From contig PLBY01000161.1 in NCBI GenBank assembly GCA_003134655.1, forward strand, positions 262,214-326,213: 64,000 bases of DNA. The letters are read 5' to 3'. Both the position numbers and the translations under genes were made by a program. The notes below the pieces were generated by a model. The model made no database searches. It was not told the origin of the DNA and was given only the letters and a program-made list of their open reading frames with translations. The stretch comes from Acidobacteriaceae bacterium (GTDB lineage: Bacteria > Acidobacteriota > Terriglobia > Terriglobales > Acidobacteriaceae). Shown one piece after another: positions 16,588 to 25,821 of this stretch. The stretch's first letter is position 1; every line of letters begins with the position of its first letter.

Positions 16588-16618
16588 TTGGACGCATTCC
16601 CTTGCTCTACCGTATAAT
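16588..16618 (+). promoter_or_regulatory. Candidate bamA promoter
   Basis: TTGGAC (16588-16593), a 19-nt spacer and TATAAT (16613-16618), about 72 nt before the GTG start of bamA. Confidence 0.5.
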
Positions 16619-16689
16619 GACAGTTTTCTCACATCCCAGAGGCTGAGGTCGTAGCGATTCCTTTTCGCTTTCATTCGGAGAACCTTGTT

Positions 16690-19575
16690 GTGCCCAAGGG
16701 CCCCTGCTTTCCCAGGGCCTTGTCGGTGCCATCTTCTTCATTTCAACGGCCTTGGCCGAGAGTGGGGCGGAGTGCGCGTTGGTTTTGCATCGTCATCGCC
16801 GCGCTCTGGCTGATGGGGACAAGCTTGACGTGGGCGCAGAACGACATCGTCTCGGAGATTAACGTCAGTGGTAACCGCCGCATTCCCGCCGAGACCATCC
16901 GTGCCCGAATCTTCACCAAGGCGGGGGATGTTTACGATCAGGCCGCGCTGGAGCGTGACTTCAACTCTCTATGGAACACGGGCTACTTCGAAGACATCAA
17001 GATCCTGCGGGAGCAAACGCCCAAGGGCTGGCGGCTGACCTTCCAAGTGAAAGAAAAGCCGACGATCCGCACCATCGAATACGTCGGCGCCAGTTCAGTT
17101 TCCAATAGCGACATCCTCGACCGGTTCAAGCAGGATAAAGTCGGCCTGGTGGTCGAGAGTCAGTACGATCCCACCCGCATCAAGAAAGCGGAAGTCTCCA
17201 TCAAGAATCTGCTATCCGAACATGGCCGGCAGTTTGCTACGATTCGTTCCGAAGTACGGCAGATTCCTCCAGCTGCGGTCGGCATTACCTTCGTGGTTAA
17301 GGAAGGGCCTAAGGTCAAAGTCGGTAAGATCAGGTTCGAAGGCAACAAGAACATCAATTCGCGAACTTTGCGGGCGGCCATGAAAAACCTGAAGCCGATC
17401 GGCATTCCGCATTCGATCTTCCTGGAGAATATTTTCGCGAAGACCTACGACGCTACCAAACTGGAAGAAGACACCGAGCGGGTGCGGGCCGAGTACCAGA
17501 ACCGCGGCTACTTCAAGGTGGGAGTGAGCGATCCCAAGACGGAGATCCACGACACGGGGCACAAGGGCTTCCACATCTGGCTGCTGCAGGCTGGTCCAGG
17601 CAAGGCCGTCGATATCACGATGCCCATCGAGGAAGGTGACAAGTACCGGATGGGTAAGATTACCTTCAAGAACAACAAGGCCATCTCTAACACCGCGGCC
17701 CTGCGTTCGCTGTTCCCGCTGAAGGATGGGGACATCTTCTCCCGCGAAAAGATCGCTAAAGGTATTGAGGCATTGCGTAAAGCTTACGGCGAGTATGGGT
17801 ACATCAATTACACGGGCGTTCCTTCCACCACCTTCGACGACGAAAAGAAGATCGCAAATCTGGAGATCGACATCGACGAGGGAAAGCAGTTTTACGTCCG
17901 ACGCATCGAGTTCACGGGCAATACCACCACGCGCGACAAAGTGATCCGCCGCGAACTGGCGCTGGAAGAAGGCGGCATCTACAACTCGCGCCTGTGGGAA
18001 CTGAGCCTGATGCGCCTGAATCAGCTCTCTTATTTCGACCAGCTCAAGCCGGACGACCCGAACGTGACGGAGAAAAAGCTGGATGAGAAGAACGGTCAAG
18101 TCGACCTGACCCTGAAGGTCAAGGAGAAGGGCAAGAACAGCATCGGGCTCAACGGCGGCGTGAGCGGGCTGGAGGGAGCCTTCATCGGGCTGAATTACTC
18201 GACGAATAACTTCCTGGGACGAGGCGAAACGCTGCAAGTGCAGATCAGCCTCGGCAATCTGGCGCGGAGCGTCATGTTCGGCTTTACGCAGCCCTACATG
18301 TTCGATCGCCCACTGCAGTTTGGTTTTACGGTGTTCGGCAACAAGATCAGCTACAACCAGGCGCGGCAACTCTCCATCTTCAGTGGTCAGAATCTGAACC
18401 TGCCGGCGGCCCAGCTGCAAAACCTGCAGAACTACTCGCAGTCGAGCATCGGCTTTACCACGTCTTTGAGTTACCCGCTGCGGCGCTCGTTCAAGCGGGT
18501 CGGCATAACCTATTCGCTCGACCGGTCAAGCCTAGTGGCCCTCAGTACGGCTTCGAAGAGCCTTTTCGATTTCATCGCGTTCCGGGGGATTTCAGGACCG
18601 AACGCTGTGAACGGAATCGTCACCAGTTCGATCTTCCCCAACTTCTCGTTCAATACCCTGGACAGCGGAATCTCCCCACATAAAGGGCACCAGATGACGC
18701 TGGGGATGCAACTGGCAGGACTTGGTGGCACCGTCCGGTCGGTCCGTCCGTTGATTCAGTACAAGCAGTTCGTTCCCGTAAATCACCGGCGCAACGCGAT
18801 CGGCTTCAACGTGCAGGGATCGTTCATCAGCGGATATGGAGGCCTGGTGGCCCCGCCGTTCCAGCGCTTCTTCATGGGTGGCGAAAACGATATTCGCGGT
18901 TTCGATATCCGGTCGATGTCGCCGGTGGCGTTCCTGCCGAGTTCGAATGTAATTACGCTGACCAATCCAGACGGGACCCCGGTTCCCAAGAACCCGGCGA
19001 ATCCACGACTGGGTAACTGGACGATACCGATCCCGGTAGACCAGATCGTGTTCCCGGGCGGCGATCTCAGTGTGTTCGGGAACCTTGAATATCGCATCAC
19101 GATCGCGGGGCCGGTGGCGATTGTGCCATTTGTGGATGCGGGTATCGACCCGATTCTCCGGCCGTCTCAGTTGCAGATTGCCACGGTGCAATATGACCAG
19201 GTGATCGGGACGCCATTCGGATGTCCCGTGCTGGATGCCGGTTACAACTGCCAGGGGGGAGGCATTTTGAACCCGAGGCCCTCGCAGAATCTTAGCGTTT
19301 TGAACTCCGCGAACTGGCAGGTGCGGATGTCCACGGGACTCGAACTGCAAATGTTCCTGCCGGTGGTGAACGCGCCCTTCCGCATTTACTGGGCATATAA
19401 CCCTCTGCGGCTTGACCAGCAAGCCAACCCGCCGATTCCGATTACACGCTCGATGTTTCCGGCCGGTGCGGCGGGTGACTATACCTACCACTTGGCAGTC
19501 AACACGTACGCTCCCAGTTTCCAGTTGAGGGAGCCGCGAAAGACGTTCCGGTTCACGGTGGCGACGACGTTCTAA
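16690..19575 (+). CDS. bamA: Outer membrane protein assembly factor BamA
   Basis: BamA is the Omp85 core of the beta-barrel assembly machine. The 961-residue product has a signal sequence (hydrophobic WFCIVIAALWLMGTSLTWAQ, cleavage near residue 50) and five POTRA domains over about residues 52-455 (for example EINVSGNRRIPAETIRARI, GKIRFEGNKNINSRTL, VRRIEFTGNTTTRDKVIRRE). A 16-strand barrel follows, including the loop-6 motif DIRGFDIRS, and the protein ends in Phe as BAM substrates do. It is longer than the ~800-residue E. coli protein because of extended extracellular loops and a long N-terminal region. The start is GTG 16690 after GGAGAACC. The chaperone gene ompH follows, the classic bamA-skp order. 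Confidence 0.95.
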   Translation: MPKGPCFPRALSVPSSSFQRPWPRVGRSARWFCIVIAALWLMGTSLTWAQNDIVSEINVSGNRRIPAETIRARIFTKAGDVYDQAALERDFNSLWNTGYFEDIKILREQTPKGWRLTFQVKEKPTIRTIEYVGASSVSNSDILDRFKQDKVGLVVESQYDPTRIKKAEVSIKNLLSEHGRQFATIRSEVRQIPPAAVGITFVVKEGPKVKVGKIRFEGNKNINSRTLRAAMKNLKPIGIPHSIFLENIFAKTYDATKLEEDTERVRAEYQNRGYFKVGVSDPKTEIHDTGHKGFHIWLLQAGPGKAVDITMPIEEGDKYRMGKITFKNNKAISNTAALRSLFPLKDGDIFSREKIAKGIEALRKAYGEYGYINYTGVPSTTFDDEKKIANLEIDIDEGKQFYVRRIEFTGNTTTRDKVIRRELALEEGGIYNSRLWELSLMRLNQLSYFDQLKPDDPNVTEKKLDEKNGQVDLTLKVKEKGKNSIGLNGGVSGLEGAFIGLNYSTNNFLGRGETLQVQISLGNLARSVMFGFTQPYMFDRPLQFGFTVFGNKISYNQARQLSIFSGQNLNLPAAQLQNLQNYSQSSIGFTTSLSYPLRRSFKRVGITYSLDRSSLVALSTASKSLFDFIAFRGISGPNAVNGIVTSSIFPNFSFNTLDSGISPHKGHQMTLGMQLAGLGGTVRSVRPLIQYKQFVPVNHRRNAIGFNVQGSFISGYGGLVAPPFQRFFMGGENDIRGFDIRSMSPVAFLPSSNVITLTNPDGTPVPKNPANPRLGNWTIPIPVDQIVFPGGDLSVFGNLEYRITIAGPVAIVPFVDAGIDPILRPSQLQIATVQYDQVIGTPFGCPVLDAGYNCQGGGILNPRPSQNLSVLNSANWQVRMSTGLELQMFLPVVNAPFRIYWAYNPLRLDQQANPPIPITRSMFPAGAAGDYTYHLAVNTYAPSFQLREPRKTFRFTVATTF

Positions 19576-19595
19576 CTTGGCGCCAGGAAGTTTGT

Positions 19596-19625
19596 TTGAC
19601 GGCCCGAGAGTGAGGTCACTATAAT
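19596..19625 (+). promoter_or_regulatory. Candidate ompH promoter with long leader
   Basis: TTGACG (19596-19601), an 18-nt spacer and TATAAT (19620-19625). The start would be near 19632, giving a 5' leader of about 210 nt before ompH that contains small hairpins such as GAGTGG-acg-CCACTC. Confidence 0.6.
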
Positions 19626-19844
19626 GTCAATGATCCACGCCATCAAGTCTGCTGTGAGGAGTGGACGCCACTCCCGCAAGACCGGCGTGTGTTGCTGGCA
19701 ATCGAGTGCGCCATTTTCCGACGGCGGCCGATAGCGCAGCGGAGACCTCATTCAGTGCGGCCCAGCGTTGACTGAAGAAGCGATCTGAGAGCAATTTCGA
19801 AAAATCTTTCCCGGAACCATGTTCCAAGGAGTTCAACCGATCCA

Positions 19845-20552
19845 ATGATAAGCAAGTTTCTGCGAGTTCTTCTGGCCACAGCGGTTACGTTCGCGATTTC
19901 CGCATTGGCCCAAACCGGCAGCGCCGCCACACCGTCGAGTCCCGCTGCGACGCCCGCTGCTCCTTCTTCGGCAGCCCCGGCAACCACTGGCACCGGCACC
20001 AAGGTGGGAGCCATCAACATCCAGGAAGCGATTTTCGGCAGCAACGAAGGCCAGCGCGACCTCCAGACTCTGCAAAAGAAGTTCGAACCCAAACAGAACG
20101 AACTGAAGGGCCAGAACGACGAACTGGAAGGCTTGAAGAAGCAGCTTACCGCCCAGCAGGACAAGCTCAACGAAGAGGCGCTCGCCACCCTGAAGAAGCA
20201 GATCGAAGCCAAGCAAAAGGTGTTCGATCGCTCCGTGCAGGACGCGCAGGAAGACTTCGGGAACCAGAATCAGGAGATTGCCACGCGCATCCTGCAGAAG
20301 ATGGCTCCCATGATCGTGAAGTATTCGCAGGAAAATGGCTTCGGCATGATCGTCGACACTTCGAAGCCCTGGCCGCAAAGCAACGTGCTGTGGTGGGGAG
20401 AAACGATCGACATTACCAAGGCAGTGGTTGACGCGTACAACGTGCAGTCAGGTGTGGCCGCGCCAGCGGCGGCGGCGCCTAAGCCAGCTGCTCCCAAGCC
20501 GGCCGGCACCGCGAAGCCCGCGACGCCTAAACCGACCGAGCCACCCAAATAA
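19845..20552 (+). CDS. ompH: OmpH/Skp-family periplasmic chaperone
   Basis: Skp holds unfolded outer-membrane proteins in the periplasm on their way to BamA. The 235-residue product has a signal peptide (FLRVLLATAVTFAISALAQ). An Ala/Pro/Thr-rich linker follows, then the OmpH domain beginning VGAINIQEAIFGSNEGQRDLQTL. The long charged coiled-coil tentacle region is about residues 75-140. The C-terminal beta piece is AENGFGMIVDTSKPWPQ-like. An unusual Pro/Ala/Lys tail of about 35 residues ends the protein. The gene lies 270 bases after bamA with its own promoter, and a terminator follows. Confidence 0.9.
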   Translation: MISKFLRVLLATAVTFAISALAQTGSAATPSSPAATPAAPSSAAPATTGTGTKVGAINIQEAIFGSNEGQRDLQTLQKKFEPKQNELKGQNDELEGLKKQLTAQQDKLNEEALATLKKQIEAKQKVFDRSVQDAQEDFGNQNQEIATRILQKMAPMIVKYSQENGFGMIVDTSKPWPQSNVLWWGETIDITKAVVDAYNVQSGVAAPAAAAPKPAAPKPAGTAKPATPKPTEPPK

Positions 20553-20589
20553 CGAGCTTGACACCTCTGGTGTCGGGAAAGTTCCAGCA

Positions 20590-20615
20590 GGCCGCGTGAA
20601 AGCGCGGCCTTTTTT
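20590..20615 (+). terminator. Intrinsic terminator after ompH
   Basis: GGCCGCG-tgaaag-CGCGGCC stem followed by six T residues, 38 nt downstream of the ompH stop codon. Confidence 0.85.
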
Positions 20616-20689
20616 CTTTGTGGCAGTAGCGCCCGCGCGGGCGTTCCTGGTGTCCATACCAGCAAACAGATTTCACGCTGGAGGACACT

Positions 20690-21427
20690 ATGTTTGCCGA
20701 GAGCATGCTGGAAACATCCTGGGCCCAACGCGCTCGCCGCAGCTGGACGACGTTGACGTCGTTCGGCCTGCAGGCGTTGATCGTCGGTTGTTTGCTGTTG
20801 TTGCCGCTGTGGAAGACGGTGGGGCTGCCCGCAGCACGAGTTCTTTCCGGTCCCCTATCATGGGGAGCTCCGCCGCCCCCCGCACCTCGAGTTCAACATC
20901 AGAGCACGGTCACCATCGTTCGAAGCAATCTTGCGGACAACGTGCTCATTGCTCCGCGCGAGGTTCCTAATCATGTCGCGCACATTGAGGAAGTCGTCGC
21001 TCCGCCTCAAATGAGTTTTGACCGTCCCGATACAGGAGTTCCCGGCGGAACCGGCACCGGGGGCGGCGGGGCATGGAAATCGGTCGGAGAAGGTCTGAGT
21101 CATCCGCCACCGATGCCAGTTGCGCCTCATGCGACATCCCCTACGTTTCGCAGGTCAGAGATGCTGGAGGGCATGCTAATTCGCAAAGTGCAACCGGTCT
21201 ATCCTCCGCTGGCGAGAACCGCGCATGTGCAGGGTTCGGTGGTGGTGTATGCGCTGATCAGCAAAGCGGGGACGATGGTGAACGTGCACGCGATCTCCGG
21301 GCATCCCATGCTGGTGCCGGCTGCGGTCGACGCGGTCAGCCAGTGGCGGTATCGCCCGTACATTCTGAACAGCGAGCCGATCGAGGTGGAGACGCAGATT
21401 ACGGTGAACTTCTTTCTGGCGAACTAA
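20690..21427 (+). CDS. TonB-family energy transducer
   Basis: TonB transmits proton-motive force from ExbBD to outer-membrane receptors. The 245-residue product has one N-terminal membrane anchor (SFGLQALIVGCLLLLPLW). A Pro- and Gly-rich periplasmic linker includes PPPPAPR and GTGTGGGGAW. The C-terminal TonB domain has IRKVQPVYPPLARTAHVQGSVV, AISGHPMLVPAAVDAVSQWRYRPY and a final VNFFLAN strand. No exbB/exbD is adjacent, as is common for the many TonB-like proteins of Acidobacteriota. Acidobacterial TonB copies may also carry mechanical or assembly roles, which cannot be decided here. Confidence 0.88.
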   Translation: MFAESMLETSWAQRARRSWTTLTSFGLQALIVGCLLLLPLWKTVGLPAARVLSGPLSWGAPPPPAPRVQHQSTVTIVRSNLADNVLIAPREVPNHVAHIEEVVAPPQMSFDRPDTGVPGGTGTGGGGAWKSVGEGLSHPPPMPVAPHATSPTFRRSEMLEGMLIRKVQPVYPPLARTAHVQGSVVVYALISKAGTMVNVHAISGHPMLVPAAVDAVSQWRYRPYILNSEPIEVETQITVNFFLAN

Positions 21428-21446
21428 TGAAAGAGTGGGTTCAGGC

Positions 21447-21489
21447 GGGAGTAGCCCCAGCGTAACGTGGGCGCGCGGGCTGCTCCCGC
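21447..21489. repeat. Palindrome upstream of alr
   Basis: GCGGGAGTAGCCC and GGGCTGCTCCCGC pair with a 17-nt loop. It ends exactly where the alr -10 hexamer begins, so an alr start upstream of this point is unlikely. Confidence 0.55.
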
Positions 21490-21495
21490 TATAAT
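21490..21495 (+). promoter_or_regulatory. -10 hexamer 7 nt upstream of the alr start (leaderless)
   Basis: TATAAT, seven bases, then GTG 21503. The in-frame GTG at 21467 lies upstream of this hexamer inside the palindrome and is therefore rejected as the start. Confidence 0.5.
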
Positions 21496-21502
21496 CGCGA
21501 AA

Positions 21503-22678
21503 GTGGCGAGCACAGCAGAAATCCTGAGCCGCGTGGCGACCCGTCCAACCTGGGCGGAAGTCTCTTTGACCATGCTGCGGCAAAACTTTCGCACAGTGCA
21601 GAAGCACGTGGGAACGAACGTCACCGTGTGCGCCGTGGTGAAGGCCGATGCCTACGGACACGGCGCCGTCGAGTGCTCGCGCGCGCTCGAAGCTGAGGGC
21701 GCGAAGTGGCTGGGCGTCACGTCGCTCGATGAAGCGATTCCCTTACGCGAGGCGGGCATTCGCGCGAATATTCTTCTGATGACCGGCTTCTGGCGCGGGG
21801 AGGAGAGCGAAATTATTCGCCTGCACCTCACGCCCACGGTGTGGGAACCGTGGCATATCGAGACGCTAGAGACCGCAGCGGCCACCCTGAGCGTGGCGCG
21901 GCATCCGGTGCACCTGAAGGTCGATACTGGCATGGGACGCTTGGGCGTGGGCGTCGACCAACTGCCTGGGGTGCTCACGGCCTTGAAAGCGGCCAAGCAT
22001 CTCGTACTGGAAGGACTGTCCACGCATCTCGCATCCTCGGAAATTATGGACGCGCCTTCAGTGGCCGAGCAGGAACGCAGCTTCGATTCCGTCCGCCGCA
22101 CGGTGCGCGAGGCCGGGATGGAGACCACGTTCGTTCACATGGCCAACACCGCGGCGGTTATTTCGCGGCGTGAGACCTGGAACAGCATGGTGCGTCCGGG
22201 AGTGGCGCTCTATGGTTATTACCTGCCCTTTCAGCGCGCGGGGCGCGAGGTGAGCGGCGGAACGTTGCGCTTGCCGGTCAAGCCGATTCTTACCTGGAAG
22301 ACTCGGATTCTTTCGTTGCGCGATTTCGGTCCGAACCAGGCGCTGGGCTATGGCGCGACCTATGTGACCAAGGCTCGCGCGCACGTTGCGGTGTTGCCGG
22401 TCGGTTACGCCGATGGATACAACCGCCAGCTTTCCAACCGCGGACGCGTGATTGTCCGCGAGCATTACGCCCCGATCGTGGGCCGCATCTCGATGGATCT
22501 GACACTGGTGGATGTGACCGGGATTCCGGGCGTGGCCGTGGGGGATGAAGTGATCCTGCTGGGAGCGGGTGAAGGCCTGAGTGTAGACGCTTTGGAGCAT
22601 GCCGAGTTGGCCAACAGTACTCCATACGAGATTCTGTGCAATATCTCCAAGCGCGTGCCGCGAAGGTACGGCAGCTAA
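21503..22678 (+). CDS. alr: Alanine racemase
   Basis: PLP-dependent enzyme interconverting L- and D-alanine for peptidoglycan synthesis. The product of 391 residues has the PLP-lysine motif VVKADAYGHG, VDTGMGRLGV, the catalytic-tyrosine region ALGYGATYVT, LPVGYADGYNR and GRISMDLTLVDVTG, all standard for the fold-III racemase. GTG 21503 is chosen because a TATAAT lies seven bases before it, and the longer frame starts inside a palindromic repeat. It is downstream of tonB in the same direction but separated by that palindrome. Confidence 0.95.
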   Translation: MASTAEILSRVATRPTWAEVSLTMLRQNFRTVQKHVGTNVTVCAVVKADAYGHGAVECSRALEAEGAKWLGVTSLDEAIPLREAGIRANILLMTGFWRGEESEIIRLHLTPTVWEPWHIETLETAAATLSVARHPVHLKVDTGMGRLGVGVDQLPGVLTALKAAKHLVLEGLSTHLASSEIMDAPSVAEQERSFDSVRRTVREAGMETTFVHMANTAAVISRRETWNSMVRPGVALYGYYLPFQRAGREVSGGTLRLPVKPILTWKTRILSLRDFGPNQALGYGATYVTKARAHVAVLPVGYADGYNRQLSNRGRVIVREHYAPIVGRISMDLTLVDVTGIPGVAVGDEVILLGAGEGLSVDALEHAELANSTPYEILCNISKRVPRRYGS

Positions 22679-22828
22679 TCCTGAGACCGCCAAGAATAAC
22701 CCTTTCTGTTGCAGATTTCTGGTACTCCATTCAGCGACTAAATCCTGAGCACCAACAGCGGATTGCGACCATTGACTGCTTGATCTCGGAACGGAGCGTT
22801 TCCTGCTTGTTACACTAATAGATTCAAG

Positions 22829-23953
22829 ATGCCTTCGCGCTACGCACAATGGATGCATGACTGGGAACACCGGCTGACTTCGGTGGACAATAACCGCGTG
22901 ATCCGACCGCTGGATTGGGGCGTGGAATTCACTCGGGACTGGCCATGCCGGAACGGTTTTCGCCCGGGGCAGTTGCCGAGCGTCGCACAGGATGATCCCG
23001 AGAAGTTCATTCTGGATTACAACCGGCGCATCGTCGCGGCGAGCGATGAATTTTATTCCTACCCAAAGCCCACAGACTTCCGCCTGGAAACGCGCGAGGT
23101 TCAAGTTTTCTCCACGCGCGAAGTGCCCGACCCGAAGCTTGAGGCCAAAGTCAAAGGCACATTTGGAGAATTCCTGCGGTTCACTTCGGCGGTGAAGACG
23201 CCTTATCCTGAAAACAATCTGGTGAATGCACGCTGGTTTCCGGCGAAGGGGCGTCGCGCGGTTATTCTTTTGCCGCACTGGAACGCCGACGCGGTCTCTT
23301 ATATCGCGCTGTGCAGACTGCTCAACATGTTGGGCATCGCAGTGCTGCGGTTGACTATGCCGTATCACGACATTCGCATGCCCGCCGAGATCAGCCGCGC
23401 TGACTACGCTGTGTCGGCAAATATCGGACGCACCCTTGATGCCGTTCGCCAGGGAGTGGTCGACATTCGGAGTTGTCTCGACTGGCTCGAACAGCAGGGC
23501 TATAGCGACCTCGGAATTGTGGGTACCAGTCTCGGGTCTTGCTATGCGTTCATCGCGACGGCGCACGATCCGCGGATTCGCGTGGCGGCGTTCAACCATG
23601 CATCGACTTATGTTGCTGACGTGGTGTGGCATGGGCAGTCGACCCGGCACATTCGACAGGGGCTTGAGCAGTCGATTGATCTCGATCGCTTGCGGCAGGC
23701 CTGGCTGGCGGTCAGTCCGATGTCGTATTTCAAGCAGTTTTCGCGCTGGCCGCGGAAGTCGTTGATCGTTTATGCGAAGTACGATCTGACGTTTCTGCCG
23801 GAGTTGTCGCACCAGGTCGTCGAGGAGTTTGAGCGGCGCGGGCTTGATCACAAGGTCGCCGTGCTGCCTTGCGGGCATTACACGACTGGCGAGACGCCCT
23901 ACAAATACATGGATGGGTGGCACCTGGCTTCGTTCTTGCGGACGGCCTTCTAG
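22829..23953 (+). CDS. Alpha/beta hydrolase (ABHD18-like family)
   Basis: The 374-residue product has an alpha/beta-hydrolase fold. The nucleophile elbow is GIVGTSLGSCYA (GxSxG), a candidate acidic residue is in YAKYDLTFLPELS, and the catalytic His is in LPCGHYTTGE. The N-terminal 120 residues are not part of the core fold and carry WGVEFTRDWP and FILDYNRRIVAASDEF. It resembles the uncharacterised ABHD18/DUF-type hydrolases that accompany envelope or lipid genes. The substrate is unknown, and there is no signal peptide. The ATG follows TACACTAATAG by a few bases, hinting at a very short leader. Confidence 0.8.
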   Translation: MPSRYAQWMHDWEHRLTSVDNNRVIRPLDWGVEFTRDWPCRNGFRPGQLPSVAQDDPEKFILDYNRRIVAASDEFYSYPKPTDFRLETREVQVFSTREVPDPKLEAKVKGTFGEFLRFTSAVKTPYPENNLVNARWFPAKGRRAVILLPHWNADAVSYIALCRLLNMLGIAVLRLTMPYHDIRMPAEISRADYAVSANIGRTLDAVRQGVVDIRSCLDWLEQQGYSDLGIVGTSLGSCYAFIATAHDPRIRVAAFNHASTYVADVVWHGQSTRHIRQGLEQSIDLDRLRQAWLAVSPMSYFKQFSRWPRKSLIVYAKYDLTFLPELSHQVVEEFERRGLDHKVAVLPCGHYTTGETPYKYMDGWHLASFLRTAF

Positions 23954-23961
23954 CAAAAGCG

Positions 23962-23995
23962 TCAACCACTAAGGACACTAAGGTTCACGAAGGAA
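23962..23995. repeat. CCACTAAGGACACTAAGG repeat
   Basis: CAACCACTAAGGACACTAAGG then TTCACGAAGG; a direct-repeat element related in design to the CCACAGAGGACAC family (1294-1325, 25791-25820). It forms the upstream region of the GNAT gene. Confidence 0.5.
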
Positions 23996-24001
23996 ACCCT
24001 T

Positions 24002-24007
24002 TAGAAT
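24002..24007 (+). promoter_or_regulatory. -10-like hexamer 6 nt before the GNAT start (leaderless)
   Basis: TAGAAT is followed directly by ATG 24008 and, after six bases, by the in-frame ATG 24014. The second ATG fits a leaderless start. Confidence 0.4.
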
Positions 24008-24013
24008 ATGGGG

Positions 24014-24499
24014 ATGGTTTCTCCTCGAGCCGCTGCTCCCGATACGGTCATCGAATCGCGGCGAGATGAGTTCCTCATCAGCACCGACCGTTCGCGCCTC
24101 GATCTGGACGTGATTTTCGGCTTCCTGACGGATTGCTACTGGTCGAGAGGGATTCCTCGGGAACTCGTGACGCGATCGATCGAGCATTCCCTGTGCTTTG
24201 GCGTTTATGATGGTAGCGGCGCGCAGGTGGGCTTTGCCCGGGTCGTCAGCGACTTCGCTACAGTTGCATATCTGGGCGATGTGTTCATTCTTGAATCGCA
24301 TCGCGGACGCGGGCTAAGCAAGTGGCTGATGGAGTGCATTACGCAGCATCCCGCGCTGCAGGGTTTGCGCCGCTGGATTCTGCTGACCCGCGATGCCCAC
24401 GAGCTATACAAGAAATTTGGGTTCACGCCTGTGAAGGCACCCGAACGCTATATGGAACTGCACGATCCAAGCGTTTATGAAACCAGGAAAACGACATGA
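24014..24499 (+). CDS. GNAT-family N-acetyltransferase
   Basis: Acetyl-CoA-dependent acetyltransferase of 161 residues. The acetyl-CoA binding motif A is visible as VFILESHRGRGLSKWLMECI (R-G-R-G-L), preceded by the beta-4 strand GFARVVSDFATVAYLGD and followed by WILLTRDAHELYKKFGF, the typical end of the GNAT core. The stop codon overlaps the glyA start (ATGA), so the two genes are translationally coupled. The acceptor is unknown; coupling to glyA is context only. Confidence 0.88.
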   Translation: MVSPRAAAPDTVIESRRDEFLISTDRSRLDLDVIFGFLTDCYWSRGIPRELVTRSIEHSLCFGVYDGSGAQVGFARVVSDFATVAYLGDVFILESHRGRGLSKWLMECITQHPALQGLRRWILLTRDAHELYKKFGFTPVKAPERYMELHDPSVYETRKTT

Positions 24500-25788
24500 A
24501 AACTTCCACGAAGATGTACCGTCCGCTTTTTGAGAGCGATCCGCAGATTGCCGCCGCCATTGACAACGAAACTCGTCGGCAGCATGAGGGCCTCGAGTTG
24601 ATCGCTTCGGAGAACTTCGTCAGTGAAGCGGTGCTGGAAGCCGCGGGCTCGGTGTTTACGAACAAGTATGCCGAGGGATATCCCGGCAAGCGTTACTACG
24701 GGGGCTGCGAGTACGCGGATGTTGTCGAAAATCTGGCGCGGGACCGGGCGAAGCAACTGTTCGGTGCGGAGCACGCGAACGTGCAGCCTCACGCCGGATC
24801 GCAGGCCAACATGGAGGCTTACGCGGCCATACTGCAGCCGGGGGATACGATTCTAGGGCTCAACCTGGCGCACGGCGGGCACCTCACGCACGGGCACCAT
24901 CTGAATTTTTCCGGCAAGACATACAAGATCGTTCCTTACGGCGTCACCAAAGAAACAGAGACCATCGACTACGACGAATTGGAAAAGCTCGCCGTGCAGG
25001 AGCGTCCGAAACTGATCATTGGCGGAGGCAGCGCGTATCCGCGCATCATTGATTTCGCCCGCATGCGGCAGATTGCTGACAAAGTGGGCGCGCTTTACCT
25101 GGTCGACATGGCGCACTTTGCTGGACTGGTCGCCGGAGGGGCGCATCCGTCGCCGGTGCCGCACGCGCACATTGTTACTTCGACCACGCACAAGACTCTG
25201 CGCGGGCCGCGCTCCGGGATGATCCTCTCCAGTGCCGAGTTCGCGCAAGCCATCGACAAAGTCGTGTTCCCGGGCATGCAGGGTGGACCGCTGGTGCACA
25301 TCATGGCGGCCAAGGCGGTGTGCTTTCAGGAAGCGATGCAGCCTGAGTTCCGCGACTACGCGCGGCAAGTCGTCGCTAACGCGAAAGTCCTGGCGCAATC
25401 GCTGGCCGACGAAGGATTCCGCATCATTTCTGGCGGCACCGATACGCACCTCATGCTAGTCGATGTCTTCTCGAAGGGCATGCTGGGCAGCGAAGCCGAG
25501 AAGGCGCTGGGCGAGGCGGGGATCACAGTCAACAAGAATGCCATTCCGTTCGACACCAATCCGCCGATGAAGCCAAGCGGAATCCGTATTGGTTCGCCGG
25601 CCATGACCACGCGCGGTATGAAGGAAGCCGAGATGCGGCAGATCGGCCAGTGGATCGCCGAGGCGCTTTTCCACCGAACGGATGCGGCCGTGCTGAGCAA
25701 GGTCCGCAAGCAGGTGCTGGACTTGTGTGAGGTGTTCCCGCTGTACGCGGATCGGAGAGCGAGGGCGCAAGCAGAAGTGAAGGCATAA
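24496..25788 (+). CDS. glyA: Serine hydroxymethyltransferase
   Basis: PLP enzyme converting serine and tetrahydrofolate to glycine and 5,10-methylene-THF, the main one-carbon source. The 430-residue product has normal length and all landmarks: RQHEGLELIASENFVSEAV, NKYAEGYPGKRYYGG, NVQPHAGSQANMEAY, LAHGGHLTHG, the PLP-lysine motif STTHKTLRGPRSG, and SGGTDTHLMLVD. It begins at the ATGA overlap with the GNAT gene. It is followed by a dispersed repeat and then the GT4 gene. Confidence 0.98.
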   Translation: MKTSTKMYRPLFESDPQIAAAIDNETRRQHEGLELIASENFVSEAVLEAAGSVFTNKYAEGYPGKRYYGGCEYADVVENLARDRAKQLFGAEHANVQPHAGSQANMEAYAAILQPGDTILGLNLAHGGHLTHGHHLNFSGKTYKIVPYGVTKETETIDYDELEKLAVQERPKLIIGGGSAYPRIIDFARMRQIADKVGALYLVDMAHFAGLVAGGAHPSPVPHAHIVTSTTHKTLRGPRSGMILSSAEFAQAIDKVVFPGMQGGPLVHIMAAKAVCFQEAMQPEFRDYARQVVANAKVLAQSLADEGFRIISGGTDTHLMLVDVFSKGMLGSEAEKALGEAGITVNKNAIPFDTNPPMKPSGIRIGSPAMTTRGMKEAEMRQIGQWIAEALFHRTDAAVLSKVRKQVLDLCEVFPLYADRRARAQAEVKA

Positions 25789-25790
25789 TT

Positions 25791-25820
25791 CCTCTGTGTC
25801 CTCCGTGCGCTCTGTGGTTA
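25791..25820. repeat. CCTCTGTGTCCTCCGTG repeat directly before the GT4 start
   Basis: Reverse complement of the CCACAGAGGACACAGAGG family at 1294-1325. Its end lies one base before the glycosyltransferase ATG, so the repeat provides the entire 5' leader. Confidence 0.6.
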
Positions 25821-25821
25821 A

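Noticed and set aside
22058..23965. Very long minus-strand open frame (about 635 codons) opposite alr and the hydrolase
   Set aside because: It lies antisense to two well-supported genes, has no recognisable domains and an odd Arg/His-rich composition. It is a high-GC shadow frame.
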